Shown: positions 38,705-47,683 of the stretch, piece by piece | Numbering within the stretch: the first letter of the stretch is position 1 | How the letters are laid out: each line of letters begins with the position of its first letter | Notes under the pieces: model-generated | What the model saw: the letters and a program-made list of their open reading frames with translations, nothing else | Databases searched by the model: none | Told to the model about the DNA's origin: nothing | DNA from: Nonomuraea sp. MG754425 | GTDB taxonomy: Bacteria > Actinomycetota > Actinomycetes > Streptosporangiales > Streptosporangiaceae | Reading direction: 5' to 3' | Length of the DNA stretch: 64,000 bases | Assembly: GCF_021699195.1 (NCBI RefSeq) | Contig: NZ_SSXE01000003.1 | Location: forward strand, 52,263 to 116,262 | Position numbers and translations under genes: made by a program

Positions 38705-40456
38705 TCACCGCCGCTGGGTGGCCCAGCGGCGGATCATCGCGATGCGCTCCTGGATCTGCTCCGCCGTCGCCTGGGCGATCGGCGGGCCACCGCAGGCGCG
38801 GCGCAGCTCCGAGTGGATCACCCCGTGCGGCTGGCCCGTGCGATGGTTCCACGCGCCCACCAGGCCGTTGAGCTCGCGCCGCAGGTCGGCGATCTGCTCG
38901 TGCGGCGCGAGCTCCTGCTTCGGCTCGTCCGCCTGCTGCTTGCGCCGGGCCGCCTGCTGCTCGGACTGCCGCTTGCGCAGCAACTGGGCCACCTGATCGG
39001 GCTCCAGCAGGCCCGGCAGGCCGATGAAGTCCTCCTCCTCGGCCGAGCCGACCTCCGCGCCCGTGCCGAACTCGCCCCCGTCGAACAGCACCCGGTCGAA
39101 GGTGGCCGAGGTCTCCATCGTCTCGAACGGCAGCTCGTCGCCCAGGACGTCGGGGCTGTCCTGCTTGCGGTTGGCCTGCTCCAGCAGCGAGTCGTCGAGG
39201 CCGTCCTCCGGAGGCCGCTTGTTGAGCACGTGGTCGCGCTCCACCTCCATCTCGTTGGCCAGGCCCATGAGCGTGGGCACCGAGGGGAGGAAGACCGAGG
39301 CCATCTCACCGCGCTTGCGGGCACGGACGAAACGGCCCACGGCCTGGGCGAAGAAGAGCGGCGTGGAGGTGGAGGTGGCGTAGACGCCGACGCACAGGCG
39401 CGGGATGTCGACCCCCTCCGACACCATGCGCACGGCCACCAGCCAGCGGTCTTCCGACGCCGTGAACTGCTTGATCTTCTTGGACGCGCCCGGGTCGTCG
39501 GACAGCACCACCGTCGCGCCCTCGCCGGTGATGTTGCGCAGGTGGCGGGCGTAGTGGCGAGCTGTCTCGTGGTCGGTGGCGATGACCAGGCCGCCCGCGT
39601 CGGGGACGCCCCTGCGCACCTCGGTGAGCCGGCGGTCGGCGGCCTGCATGACCTGGCGGATCCAGTCGCCCTTCGGGTCGAGCGCGGCCCGCCACGCCTG
39701 GGAGAGCTGGTCCTTGGTGAGCGGGGTGCCGAGCGTGGCGGCGATCTCGTCGCCGGCGCGCGTGCGCCACTTCATCTCGCCGGAGTAGGCGAGGAAGATC
39801 ACCGGCCGGACGACGCCGTCGTCGAGCGCCGGGCCGTAGCCGTAGGAGTAGTCGGCGACGCTGCGCTTGAAGCCCTCGGCGTCCTCCTCGTAGCCCACGA
39901 ACGGGATCGGGTTGTCGTCGGACCTGAACGGCGTGCCGGTGAGCTGGAGGCGGCGGACGGCGGGCTCGAACGCCTCGCGCACGCCGTCGCCCCACGACTT
40001 CGCGTCGCCCGCGTGGTGGATCTCGTCGAAGATGACCAGGGTCTTGCGGTTCTCGGTGCGCGCCCGGTGCAGCGCCGGGTGCATGGCGACCTGCGCGTAC
40101 GTCACCGCCACCCCGGTGTAGTCGCGCGAGGTGGCGCCCTGGCTGTTCTTGAACTCCGGGTCGATGGCGATGCCCACCCGGCCGGCCGCGTCGGCCCACT
40201 GGCGCTTGAGGTGCTCGGTGGGCGTCACGACCGTGACGGCCCTGATCACCCCGTTGGCGAGCAGCTCGCTGGCGATGCGCAGGGCGTAGGTCGTCTTGCC
40301 CGCGCCCGGCGTCGCCACGGTGAGGAAGTCACGTGGCTCGCGCCTGAAGTAGAGGTCGAACGCCTCCTGCTGCCAGGCACGCAGCTTGGGCGCGGTGCCC
40401 CACGCGGCCCGGTCGGGATAGGAAGGCGATAGGTGGGACGCGGCGAAGGTGCTCAC
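38705..40456 (-). CDS. DEAD/DEAH-box (SF2) helicase
   Basis: A 583-residue superfamily-2 helicase. Walker A is ATPGAGKTT (G51-T56), the DEAH-type box is DEIHH (D144-E145), motif III is LTGTPF and motif VI is FAQAVGRFVRAR. The C-terminal part has a Gln/Arg-rich coiled region (LLRKRQSEQQAARRKQQ). The GTG at 40456 has GAGG eight bases upstream. It is a conserved single gene of actinobacteria resembling RadD/XPB-type DNA repair helicases. Nothing around it suggests a restriction or phage-defence cassette. Confidence 0.88.
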   Translation of the reverse strand: MSTFAASHLSPSYPDRAAWGTAPKLRAWQQEAFDLYFRREPRDFLTVATPGAGKTTYALRIASELLANGVIRAVTVVTPTEHLKRQWADAAGRVGIAIDPEFKNSQGATSRDYTGVAVTYAQVAMHPALHRARTENRKTLVIFDEIHHAGDAKSWGDGVREAFEPAVRRLQLTGTPFRSDDNPIPFVGYEEDAEGFKRSVADYSYGYGPALDDGVVRPVIFLAYSGEMKWRTRAGDEIAATLGTPLTKDQLSQAWRAALDPKGDWIRQVMQAADRRLTEVRRGVPDAGGLVIATDHETARHYARHLRNITGEGATVVLSDDPGASKKIKQFTASEDRWLVAVRMVSEGVDIPRLCVGVYATSTSTPLFFAQAVGRFVRARKRGEMASVFLPSVPTLMGLANEMEVERDHVLNKRPPEDGLDDSLLEQANRKQDSPDVLGDELPFETMETSATFDRVLFDGGEFGTGAEVGSAEEEDFIGLPGLLEPDQVAQLLRKRQSEQQAARRKQQADEPKQELAPHEQIADLRRELNGLVGAWNHRTGQPHGVIHSELRRACGGPPIAQATAEQIQERIAMIRRWATQRR

Positions 40457-40580
40457 CGCATCACCTCTGGGGTTCGTGTGCTTCGCTCTCTCACAGTGAC
40501 CCAAGAGTAATCGGGCCGACCGACAAGACGTGCCGTGAGCCGAGGATTCTGGCCAAGGTCTTCCGCACGTGCTATGTGGC

Positions 40581-41558
40581 TTATCGGAGGCTCGTCATGA
40601 CCGCGTCGAGCGCCTGCCTGCGGGCGTTCTCCTCGGGTTGCAGCAGCCCGACCAGCAGCACGGGACGCGTGTCGCGGGTGACCAGTGTCACCCGGAGGAA
40701 GGCCGGGCGGTTGACCACGTCCTGGTACTCGGCGCGCAGCGCGCGGGTGTGGCCGTCGGGGAGCCGACGGTCCTCGACGACCGTCACGCGGTCGCCCTTA
40801 AGCAGCAGCCTGGAGTACAGCTCCGCCGCCTGCGCCGTGGCCTTCTTGGCGTCCTTCACCGAGCCCTGCGCCGGTCTGGCCATCACGAGGGCCCCGCGCC
40901 CGTCGCGGACGACCGAGGTGAAACCCGTGACGGGCGGCAGCACGCCGGCGCTCCACCCCTGCGGCAGCGTCGCCGTCACTCCCGCCAGCGCGTCGCTGAG
41001 CCGTCCCGTGGCCGCCGGCGGGGCGGTGAGCCGGGGGGCGAGCAGCGCCGTCGTGGCCACCAGCGCCGTTCCGGCCGCCAGCGCCGCCAGGACGATCACC
41101 GTGCGCCGTCCCGGCCGTCTGCCTCCGGCCTGCTGCGCCTCGCGCGCTCCCGGGGCCGCCGGTGAGCCCTGCAGGCGGGCGGAGGGCGGCAGCGCGTCGT
41201 CCCAGTCGTCCTGGTCGTCCGGCTCCCGTTCCCGTCGCGGCGGCACGGAGTCGCGGGGGACGGTCCTGCGGATCTGGGGGTTCCACTCCGGCTCCCCGAT
41301 CTGCTCGCCGTCAGAAGGGCCCAGGTCCAGCGGGTGCGCCCGGCGTCCCCGGCCGGGGTCCCGGCGAGGCGGGGCCATGTCCGCGTACGGCCGCCCGCGG
41401 CGGCCCCACGCGGGCGGAGGTCCGGGGACCGGCTCCGGAGCGGTGGAGCGTTCCTCCACGGGGTCGGCGAGATCCCCGGGCTCCGCGTCCTCGGGAGGAG
41501 TACGGCGATGCCTGGGCCGCCCCGGCTCGGGGGGCCAGACACGGTGATCATCCACCAT
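40581..41558 (-). CDS. hypothetical single-pass membrane protein
   Basis: A 325-residue protein: ~145 disordered, Pro/Arg/Asp-rich cytoplasmic residues, one membrane helix (TVIVLAALAAGTALVATTAL), and a ~150-residue outer domain that begins with LSDALAGVTATLPQGW. That domain resembles small PsbP/LpqN-like folds seen in actinobacterial envelope proteins, but this is only an impression. AGGAGG lies four bases before the ATG. Confidence 0.65.
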   Translation of the reverse strand: MVDDHRVWPPEPGRPRHRRTPPEDAEPGDLADPVEERSTAPEPVPGPPPAWGRRGRPYADMAPPRRDPGRGRRAHPLDLGPSDGEQIGEPEWNPQIRRTVPRDSVPPRREREPDDQDDWDDALPPSARLQGSPAAPGAREAQQAGGRRPGRRTVIVLAALAAGTALVATTALLAPRLTAPPAATGRLSDALAGVTATLPQGWSAGVLPPVTGFTSVVRDGRGALVMARPAQGSVKDAKKATAQAAELYSRLLLKGDRVTVVEDRRLPDGHTRALRAEYQDVVNRPAFLRVTLVTRDTRPVLLVGLLQPEENARRQALDAVMTSLR

Positions 41559-41641
41559 GACACCTCCTTGCCCGCTGTCCTATCACTCCTCGCCACAGGG
41601 ATCAGGAGAACCGTGATCGCTGTGACAGGAGGGACGGAATT

Positions 41642-43027
41642 TCAGTGGACGCGGCCGGCGAGGAAGGTCGCGGCCAGCGAGATGGCCGCCATGAGGACCG
41701 AGATGACCAGGAACCCGGTGGCGATCTGCGCGGAGGCGTGCCCGATCACGTTCACCAGCGCGCCGCCGATCCCGATCGACAGCGCCGAGCCGAGTTGGTC
41801 GGTGACCGAGAGCGCGGCCGAGTTCGCGCCCTGCTCGTTCAGCGGCGACTGCTTCATGGCCGTGATGCTGATGGTGGTCATGCCGAACCCCATCCCGAAG
41901 CCCGCCACGATCCACGCGGGCACGGAGATCCATCCGCTCACCCCCGGCAGGACCGACAGCAGGCAGAGCAGGATCGCGACGGTGACGCAGCCCGCGCCGA
42001 ACCGGATCCGCCGGTGCGCCTCGCCCGCCTTCCTGCTCTGCAGGAACGAGCCCACGGACCAGCCCAGCGCCCCCGTCGTCAGCGCGATGCCCGCCGACCT
42101 GGCGTCGAAGGACTTCACGTGCTGCAGGGCCAGCGGGATGAAGGAGTTCACCCCGAAGAAGGCGGCCGAGTACAGCCCGCGCATCACCACGGTCGTGGGC
42201 AACCCGCGCCGCAGGCGCAGCGCGCCCGGCGGCAGCAGCCGGTACAGGCCGTAGCCCAGCAGGGCCAGGCCCGCCGCCGTCCCCACGCCCGCCCATCCGG
42301 CGTGGACGTGCAGCCGGTCGACCGCGTACAGCAGCAGCCCCGCGCCGGCGGCCGTGGCGGTGGCGGCCAGCGTCATCGCGTTCGGCCTGGATCTCGGGCC
42401 GGTGCCGGGACCGCTCCCGGTCGCGGAGCTCAGCCGCAGCGCCGGCACGAGCATCAGCAGCGCGGGCACGACCAGCGGCACGATGCCGTAGAAGACGTAC
42501 CGCCAGCCCCACTGCTCGCCGACGAACCCGGCCACCGACGGCCCCACCATGGCGGGCACCACCCAGGCGGCCGAGACGGCGGCGAACGCCTTGGGCCGCA
42601 CCTCCACGGCGTACACGCGGGCGATCATCACGTACAGGGCCACGATCGCGGCGCCGCCGCCCAGCCCCTGCACGGCGCGGGCCACGAGGAACATCCCCGA
42701 CGAGCCGGCCGATCCGGCCAGCGCCATGCCGAGCGCGAACAGCACCACGCCGGCCAGGAACGGCACCGGGTAGCCGCGCCGGTCCGACCAGAGCCCGGCC
42801 ACCACGTTCATGAACAGGCTGGCGATGAGGAAGGCGGAGAAGCTCAGCCCGTACAGGCCGAGGGCGTCGAGCTCCTCGGCGATGGCGGGCATGACGACGC
42901 CGACCGACATGCCTTCGAAGGCGATGAGCGTGACCACCAGCAGGATGCCTAAGGTGGCGGCTCGGTACTCCGGGCTCAGGATCCCCGGAGGTTTGTGGGG
43001 AGCGTCAAGCGTCTTTGCTGCTGTCAC
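41642..43027 (-). CDS. MFS transporter
   Basis: A 461-residue major facilitator with at least 12 helices. Early segments are GILLVVTLIAFEGMSVGVVMP and the loop motif GLWSDRRGYP; later ones are NSFIPLALQHVKSF and GFGMGFGMTTISITAM. It resembles drug exporters. The GTG start has TACGAT ending six bases upstream, so a leaderless promoter may lie within the 3' end of the metalloprotease gene, whose stop abuts this start. Substrate unknown. Confidence 0.87.
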   Translation of the reverse strand: MTAAKTLDAPHKPPGILSPEYRAATLGILLVVTLIAFEGMSVGVVMPAIAEELDALGLYGLSFSAFLIASLFMNVVAGLWSDRRGYPVPFLAGVVLFALGMALAGSAGSSGMFLVARAVQGLGGGAAIVALYVMIARVYAVEVRPKAFAAVSAAWVVPAMVGPSVAGFVGEQWGWRYVFYGIVPLVVPALLMLVPALRLSSATGSGPGTGPRSRPNAMTLAATATAAGAGLLLYAVDRLHVHAGWAGVGTAAGLALLGYGLYRLLPPGALRLRRGLPTTVVMRGLYSAAFFGVNSFIPLALQHVKSFDARSAGIALTTGALGWSVGSFLQSRKAGEAHRRIRFGAGCVTVAILLCLLSVLPGVSGWISVPAWIVAGFGMGFGMTTISITAMKQSPLNEQGANSAALSVTDQLGSALSIGIGGALVNVIGHASAQIATGFLVISVLMAAISLAATFLAGRVH

Positions 43028-44176
43028 CTACATATCGTAGATGGGCAGGGAATATAAGACAGCGGGAGTCTCGCGGTAGGCGGCCCACATCTCGTGCATG
43101 CGCGTCGCCTGGCCCGGCGTGAACTCCCACATGCACCGGTCGTGGGCGTAGTCCATGTAGTTGTGCATGGGGTCCTTGCCCGCGTGCGCGACGCAGGTGT
43201 CCTTGTCCTGCGGGCACGCCTCGGTCGGCTTGGCCTCGCGCGGGGTGTCGTCGATCCCGTCGCCGGGCTCCTCGCAGCCGTTCTCGAACGTGTGGAACAG
43301 GCCGAGCCAGTGACCGATCTCGTGCACGCCCGTGAAGCCCTTGTTGTAGTCGCTCATCGCGCCGCCGGGCAGGGTGCGCCAGTCGATCACCACGCCGTCG
43401 AGGGCGGGCGCGCCCGCGTACCAGTAGGGGTAGCTGGCGAAGCCGAGCATGAGCTCGCTGAGCTGGGCGATGTAGAGGTTGAGCGTGCCGGCCCCGCCCT
43501 CGTGCAGCGCGCTCTTCATGGCCTTCTCGTGGCCGATGGGGTCGGTGAACCAGGCGGCGTGCTCCTTGACCGAGATGCGGTCGAGGCGGAAGCGCACGCC
43601 GGTGTCCACGCCGCCGAACCCGCCCGCGTAGGCGGCGTTGAGCGTGTCGATCTGCGCCTGGACGGCCTGGTCGCTCACCTGGCGGACGGCGCCCCGGGAG
43701 ATGAGGTGGACGCGCGTGGGCACGATGATCTGGCTGGGCGGCGTGACTCCGGCCAGCCGCTCGCGCAACTCGGCCATCACCTTGGCCACGTCTTCCGGCC
43801 GGGGCGAGCGCGGCCGGCGCGGTACGGGACCGTGCCAGTGCTCGGACACGACGGGCCCACTGCCCCGCGTCCGCGCGGCCGACCCGTGCGTCTCGAACGC
43901 GCGCGCCTCCGTCCGCGCCGCGGACGCGCGCATCCCAGGCGTGTACCCGGCCGACCCGTGCACCCCAGCCCCGTGCATCCCAGGCCCATGCAGCCCAGGC
44001 CCATGCATCCCAGGCGCGTGCGCCGCCGTCAGCGCCATCGGCGGGTGCGCCAGGGGCGCGGCCTCGGGGGCGCAGCCGGTCGCCGCCGCCGAGGCGGGGC
44101 GAGGCGGGAACGGCGGGATGACGCCGGCCGCGAGCAGGCATGCCAACGAGACGGCGGTCGCGCGCCGGGCGGCCAT
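43028..44176 (-). CDS. secreted M43-family zinc metalloprotease with MHGPG repeats
   Basis: A 382-residue secreted protease. It has an N-terminal signal peptide (TAVSLACLLAAGVI, cleavage near ASAAA), a 90-residue linker with short repeats of the type MHGPG/LHGPG at residues 57-74, and a pappalysin-like catalytic domain with HEIGHWLGLFH (H285-H295) and the Met-turn NYMDYAHDRC. Cysteines around residues 301 and 340 probably form disulfides. GGGGAG lies five bases before the ATG. The His-rich linker could bind metal. Related secreted M43 proteins are common in actinomycetes. Confidence 0.9.
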   Translation of the reverse strand: MAARRATAVSLACLLAAGVIPPFPPRPASAAATGCAPEAAPLAHPPMALTAAHAPGMHGPGLHGPGMHGAGVHGSAGYTPGMRASAARTEARAFETHGSAARTRGSGPVVSEHWHGPVPRRPRSPRPEDVAKVMAELRERLAGVTPPSQIIVPTRVHLISRGAVRQVSDQAVQAQIDTLNAAYAGGFGGVDTGVRFRLDRISVKEHAAWFTDPIGHEKAMKSALHEGGAGTLNLYIAQLSELMLGFASYPYWYAGAPALDGVVIDWRTLPGGAMSDYNKGFTGVHEIGHWLGLFHTFENGCEEPGDGIDDTPREAKPTEACPQDKDTCVAHAGKDPMHNYMDYAHDRCMWEFTPGQATRMHEMWAAYRETPAVLYSLPIYDM

Positions 44177-44254
44177 GCGATCTCCCCACTGCGGTGCGGT
44201 CTGGTCTGGCTACAGACCGTAACGCTCCACAGCGGGATTACCGCTCAGCAACAC

Positions 44255-44512
44255 TCACTGCTTGTCGTCACCCTCGCCGCCACCGGGAGGCAGGCCCTCG
44301 TAGATCTCCTTGCACTCCGGGCAGACCGGGTACTTCTTGGGGTCGCGGCTGGGCACCCAGATTTTGCCGCAGAGGGCGCGGATGGGCGTGCCGGTCACCA
44401 TGCTCTCGGTGATCTTGTGCTTGTCCGCGTAGTGGGCGAACCGCTCGTGATCGCCGTCGCCGTGCGACGTCCGCGGAGTGGTCTCCTGCTCTGGGAGGAT
44501 CTTCGTGCTCAC
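44255..44512 (-). CDS. DUF3039 zinc-ribbon protein
   Basis: An 85-residue protein of the DUF3039 family. Cysteines in ALCGKIWVPSRDP and YPVCPECKEIYEG form a likely zinc ribbon (C-x~16-C-x2-C). The N-terminal HERFAHYADKHKITESMVTG is also typical. The GTG at 44512 begins STKILPEQ. Function unknown, conserved as a single gene in actinobacteria. The 78 bases between it and the protease contain two small inverted repeats (44197-44219 and 44231-44245). Confidence 0.85.
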   Translation of the reverse strand: MSTKILPEQETTPRTSHGDGDHERFAHYADKHKITESMVTGTPIRALCGKIWVPSRDPKKYPVCPECKEIYEGLPPGGGEGDDKQ

Positions 44513-44574
44513 CCCACCGAGTTTATGCCCGCCCGTGACCGCCTCCCCCAACAACGCCGCCCCAACAACACGGC

Positions 44575-44605
44575 ACGGCCCCCGCCCTGAGGGGGCGGAG
44601 GCCGT
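44575..44605 (-). terminator. hairpin after the DHA2 MFS gene
   Basis: ACGGCC-CCCGCCC pairs with GGGCGG-a-GGCCGT with a single bulge and a short loop, 18 bases past the stop of the minus-strand exporter gene. Position and strength fit a factor-independent terminator without a strong U-tract. Confidence 0.55.
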
Positions 44606-44622
44606 ACGGAGGGGGAACGTGC

Positions 44623-46218
44623 TCAGCCCATGTGCACCGGAGCGCCCTCGGTCTTCCTGCCCGACTTGACGAACAGCGACAGCGCCGCCGTCAGCACCGC
44701 GACACAGGTGCTCACGATGAAGGCGAGGTGCATGCCGTCCATGAACGACAGGTGCACGGCGCTGCCGATCTGCTCCGGCAGCCCGGGGGGCGCCACACCG
44801 AAGGCGGCACCCTTCTCCAGCGCCGCCAGGTTCTCCGGCGGGATCGCCGCGGCGGCCGGGCCGAGGTGGCCGGGCAGCGTACGGGAGATCTCACCCGCCA
44901 TCACGGCGCCCAGGATCGCGGTGCCGAGCGCGCCGCCGACCTGCATGGCCGACTGCTGCAGGCCGCCCGCGACCCCGCTCAGCTCGACCGGCGCGTTGCC
45001 CACGATGATCTCCGTGGCGCCCACGAAGACCGGCGAGAGGCCGAAGGCCAGCAGCACGAACGGGATGCCGCTCTCGATGAACGAGGCGTCGATCCCGAGC
45101 CGCGACATGAGGAACATCGCCAGCGCGGTGATCAACAGGCCGGTCGCCATGGTGAGCTTCGGCCCGAACCGGCCGAGCGCCATGCCCGCCAGCGGCGAGG
45201 CGACGATCATGCCCGCGCTCATCGGCAACATGCGCAGACCGGCCTCCAGCGGCGACAGCCCGTGCACGCCCTGGAAGAAGAAGCCCAGGAAGAACATCGC
45301 GCCGAACATCGCGAACGCCACCATCATCATCAGGAAGGTGCCGATGGAGATGGACCGGTTGGCGAACAGCGACAGCGGCACCAGCGGCTGCCTGGCCCTG
45401 CTCTGCCAGAACACGAACAGGGCGAGGAGCACCACGAACGCGATGACGAAGTTGCGCGTCGTGGCGGAGCCCCAGCCCCACTCGGGGGCCTTGATGATCG
45501 TCCAGACGAGCGAGAACATCGCGCCGGACAGCAGCACCACGCCGAGCCAGTCGATGCGGGCCAGCGTCCGCGAGCGGTTCTCCTTGATCAGCAGCGCGCC
45601 CATGACCAGCGCGATGACGCCGACGGGCGCGTTGATGAAGAAGACCGACTCCCAGTTCACCTTGTCGACCAGCACGCCGCCCACGATCGGGCCGGCGGCG
45701 CTGGACAGGCCGATGATCGCGCCCCAGGCCCCCATCGCCTGGTTCAGCTTCTCACCGGGGAACGCGCCGCGCAGCAGCGCCAGCGCGGCGGGCTGCAACA
45801 GCGCGCCGAACAAGCCCTGCAGCACGCGCAGGCCGATCAGCGTGCCGATCGGCGTGATGCCGGGAATGAGGTCGGCGAGCTGGGCGCTGAAGCCGATGCC
45901 CACAGAAGAGACCGCGAAGCCCGCCACACCGATGAGAAACACCCGCTTGTGCCCGAACAGGTCGCCGAGCTTGCCCGCGGTGATCAGGAAGACCGCGAGC
46001 GCGAGCAGGTAACCGCTGGTCACCCACTGCAGGTCTGACAAAGTGGCCCGCAGGTCCATCTGGATGACCGGGTTGGCGATGCCGACGACCGTGCCGTCGA
46101 GCATCACCATGATCACACCCAGGCTCACCGCGAGCAGTACAAGCCACGGGTTGCCCCCCGTCCCCGGCTTGGCAGGGCCAGACGAGGACGGCGCGTGGAC
46201 CGTCTTCGTATCAGCCAT
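44623..46218 (-). CDS. DHA2-family MFS multidrug exporter
   Basis: A 531-residue 14-helix exporter. Motif C-type and family segments: VMLDGTVVGIANPVIQ near helix 1, GKLGDLFGHKRVFLIG loop 2-3, and VNWESVFFINAPVG typical of DHA2 (EmrB/QacA group). GGGGGA precedes the ATG at 46218. It is divergent from a TetR gene with paired operator-like repeats between, the classical efflux-pump/repressor arrangement; drug or natural-product export is inferred. Confidence 0.92.
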   Translation of the reverse strand: MADTKTVHAPSSSGPAKPGTGGNPWLVLLAVSLGVIMVMLDGTVVGIANPVIQMDLRATLSDLQWVTSGYLLALAVFLITAGKLGDLFGHKRVFLIGVAGFAVSSVGIGFSAQLADLIPGITPIGTLIGLRVLQGLFGALLQPAALALLRGAFPGEKLNQAMGAWGAIIGLSSAAGPIVGGVLVDKVNWESVFFINAPVGVIALVMGALLIKENRSRTLARIDWLGVVLLSGAMFSLVWTIIKAPEWGWGSATTRNFVIAFVVLLALFVFWQSRARQPLVPLSLFANRSISIGTFLMMMVAFAMFGAMFFLGFFFQGVHGLSPLEAGLRMLPMSAGMIVASPLAGMALGRFGPKLTMATGLLITALAMFLMSRLGIDASFIESGIPFVLLAFGLSPVFVGATEIIVGNAPVELSGVAGGLQQSAMQVGGALGTAILGAVMAGEISRTLPGHLGPAAAAIPPENLAALEKGAAFGVAPPGLPEQIGSAVHLSFMDGMHLAFIVSTCVAVLTAALSLFVKSGRKTEGAPVHMG

Positions 46219-46286
46219 GAGTCCCCCTTTAGTCCACATTCACCCCAGACAGGGGCATAGGTCACGTAAGCCTCCGGCAATCTACT

Positions 46287-46352
46287 GTCAGTCCATGACT
46301 TATGACAAACGACTTTTATTCGTCTGCTCATGACTTATGGCACACTGTGTCA
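46287..46352. promoter_or_regulatory. divergent promoter region with operator repeats
   Basis: The exporter-tetR gap holds two exact copies of CATGACTTATG (46294-46304 and 46329-46339), 35 bases apart. One is embedded in an AGTC-CAT-GACT mini-palindrome. An inverted repeat TGGCACA-c-TGTGTCA (46338-46352, one mismatch) adjoins the second copy. These are good candidates for binding by the TetR product, controlling both genes. Confidence 0.6.
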
Positions 46353-46377
46353 CAAAGGTTTCGAGGGAGTGACCACA

Positions 46378-46986
46378 GTGGGTCTTCGGGAACGCAAGAA
46401 GGAGAAGACGCGCCTGGCGATCTTCGACGCGGCGCTCGACCTGTTCCTCGAACAAGGATACGAGTCGACCACCGTCGAGCAGATAGCGGGGGCGGTCGAG
46501 ATCTCCCCCCGCACCTTCTTCCGGTACTTCACCGGCAAGGACCATCTGGTGCTGCTCTTCCACGACCAGGCCGAGGAGCTCATGCTGGAGGTCCTGGCGG
46601 GCCTGCCACCGGACGAGCCGCCGTTCGCCTGTCTCATGCGGGCCCTGCGCGCCGTCCTCGCCGACGTCCGGGCGGCGGCCCCCGAGCACGCCGACCGGTT
46701 CATGAAGCTACGGCGGCTGCTCGACGAGCATCCGCGCCTGTTCGGCCAGTCGGTGGCCAGGGGCGCCGAGACCGAGCGGCACCTGGCCGAGGCGATCGCC
46801 GCACGCCGGGGCGTGGACCCCGACCGGGACCAGCTCACGCACCTGATCGTGGGGTTCGCGATGTCCACCATGCGGGTCGGGTTCGAGTGCTCGCGCCAGG
46901 ACGGCACGATGGAAGAGGTCCAGGAGCGGATGGCGGAGAGCATCGCGCTGGCCGAGCGCTCGCTCCGGCCGGGCTGGGACCTGTAG
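46378..46986 (+). CDS. TetR-family transcriptional regulator
   Basis: A 202-residue repressor. The N-terminal helix-turn-helix reads GLRERKKEKTRLAIFDAALD, then VEQIAGAVEISPRTFFRYF. The GTG at 46378 is chosen because GGGAG lies eight bases upstream and this is the usual family start; an ATG at 46330 would place the operator repeats inside the gene. It is divergent from a DHA2 exporter and probably represses it. Confidence 0.92.
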   Translation: MGLRERKKEKTRLAIFDAALDLFLEQGYESTTVEQIAGAVEISPRTFFRYFTGKDHLVLLFHDQAEELMLEVLAGLPPDEPPFACLMRALRAVLADVRAAAPEHADRFMKLRRLLDEHPRLFGQSVARGAETERHLAEAIAARRGVDPDRDQLTHLIVGFAMSTMRVGFECSRQDGTMEEVQERMAESIALAERSLRPGWDL

Positions 46987-46994
46987 CGGGGGCG

Positions 46995-47573
46995 TCAGTT
47001 CAGCGTCGGGTCGTCGGGGCAGGTGGCCACGAAGGCCAGCTCCCCGCGCTGGCGGCGGAGCACCCGCCGCCACAGTGAGGCCGGGTCGGCGTGGAAGGTG
47101 TCGCCCACCTCGGAGTCGACCACGTACCAGGCGCCTTCGGCGATCTCGCTCTCGAGCTGGCCCGACGTCCACCCGGCGTAGCCCGCGAAGATGCGCATCT
47201 GCGCGATCTCCCCTTGCAGGATCTCGGGCGGCGCGTCGAGGTCGACCGTGCCCAGCCGGGCCACGGCGTCGGTGCCCGCGTGCAGCCGGCGCCACCCCAG
47301 GGGCTCCTCACCGCTCGGCACCGCGGCCAGCGCCAGCGCGCTGTCGGTCTGTACGGGGCCGCCCTCGAACAACACCGAGGGGCCGGTCACGAGGGGATCC
47401 CACACCGGCAGCACCTGCGTCACGGAGATGTCGCTGGGCCTGTTGAGCACGACGCCCAGCGTGCCGCCGTCGTGGTCGTGTTCCAGGATCAGCACGACGC
47501 TACGCCGGAAGTTGGGGTCGTCGAGGAGTGGCGTCGCCACCAGCAACCCGCCGACGTAGATCGCTTCCGCCAT
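46995..47573 (-). CDS. YqgE/AlgH family protein
   Basis: A 192-residue UPF0301 protein. Typical segments are GGLLVATPLLDDPNFRRSVVLI near the N terminus and GGTLGVVLNRPSD. The biochemical role is uncertain despite wide conservation. GGAGGT abuts the ATG at 47573 with only one base between, which is very tight. It converges with the TetR gene, leaving eight bases. Confidence 0.92.
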   Translation of the reverse strand: MAEAIYVGGLLVATPLLDDPNFRRSVVLILEHDHDGGTLGVVLNRPSDISVTQVLPVWDPLVTGPSVLFEGGPVQTDSALALAAVPSGEEPLGWRRLHAGTDAVARLGTVDLDAPPEILQGEIAQMRIFAGYAGWTSGQLESEIAEGAWYVVDSEVGDTFHADPASLWRRVLRRQRGELAFVATCPDDPTLN

Positions 47574-47683
47574 ACCTCCATCATGAAGTACCTGCGGGGG
47601 TGCGCGCTCCCCCAGTGCGCCGATGTTACTTTTCGTGCCCGCTTGGGAACTTTACGTAGCGTAGATCACTTCTGGGAGAGCAC

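Noticed and set aside
38705..40456. The DEAH helicase as part of a phage-defence or restriction island
   Set aside because: No nuclease, methyltransferase or other defence gene is adjacent, and the domain layout fits a conserved actinobacterial repair-type helicase.
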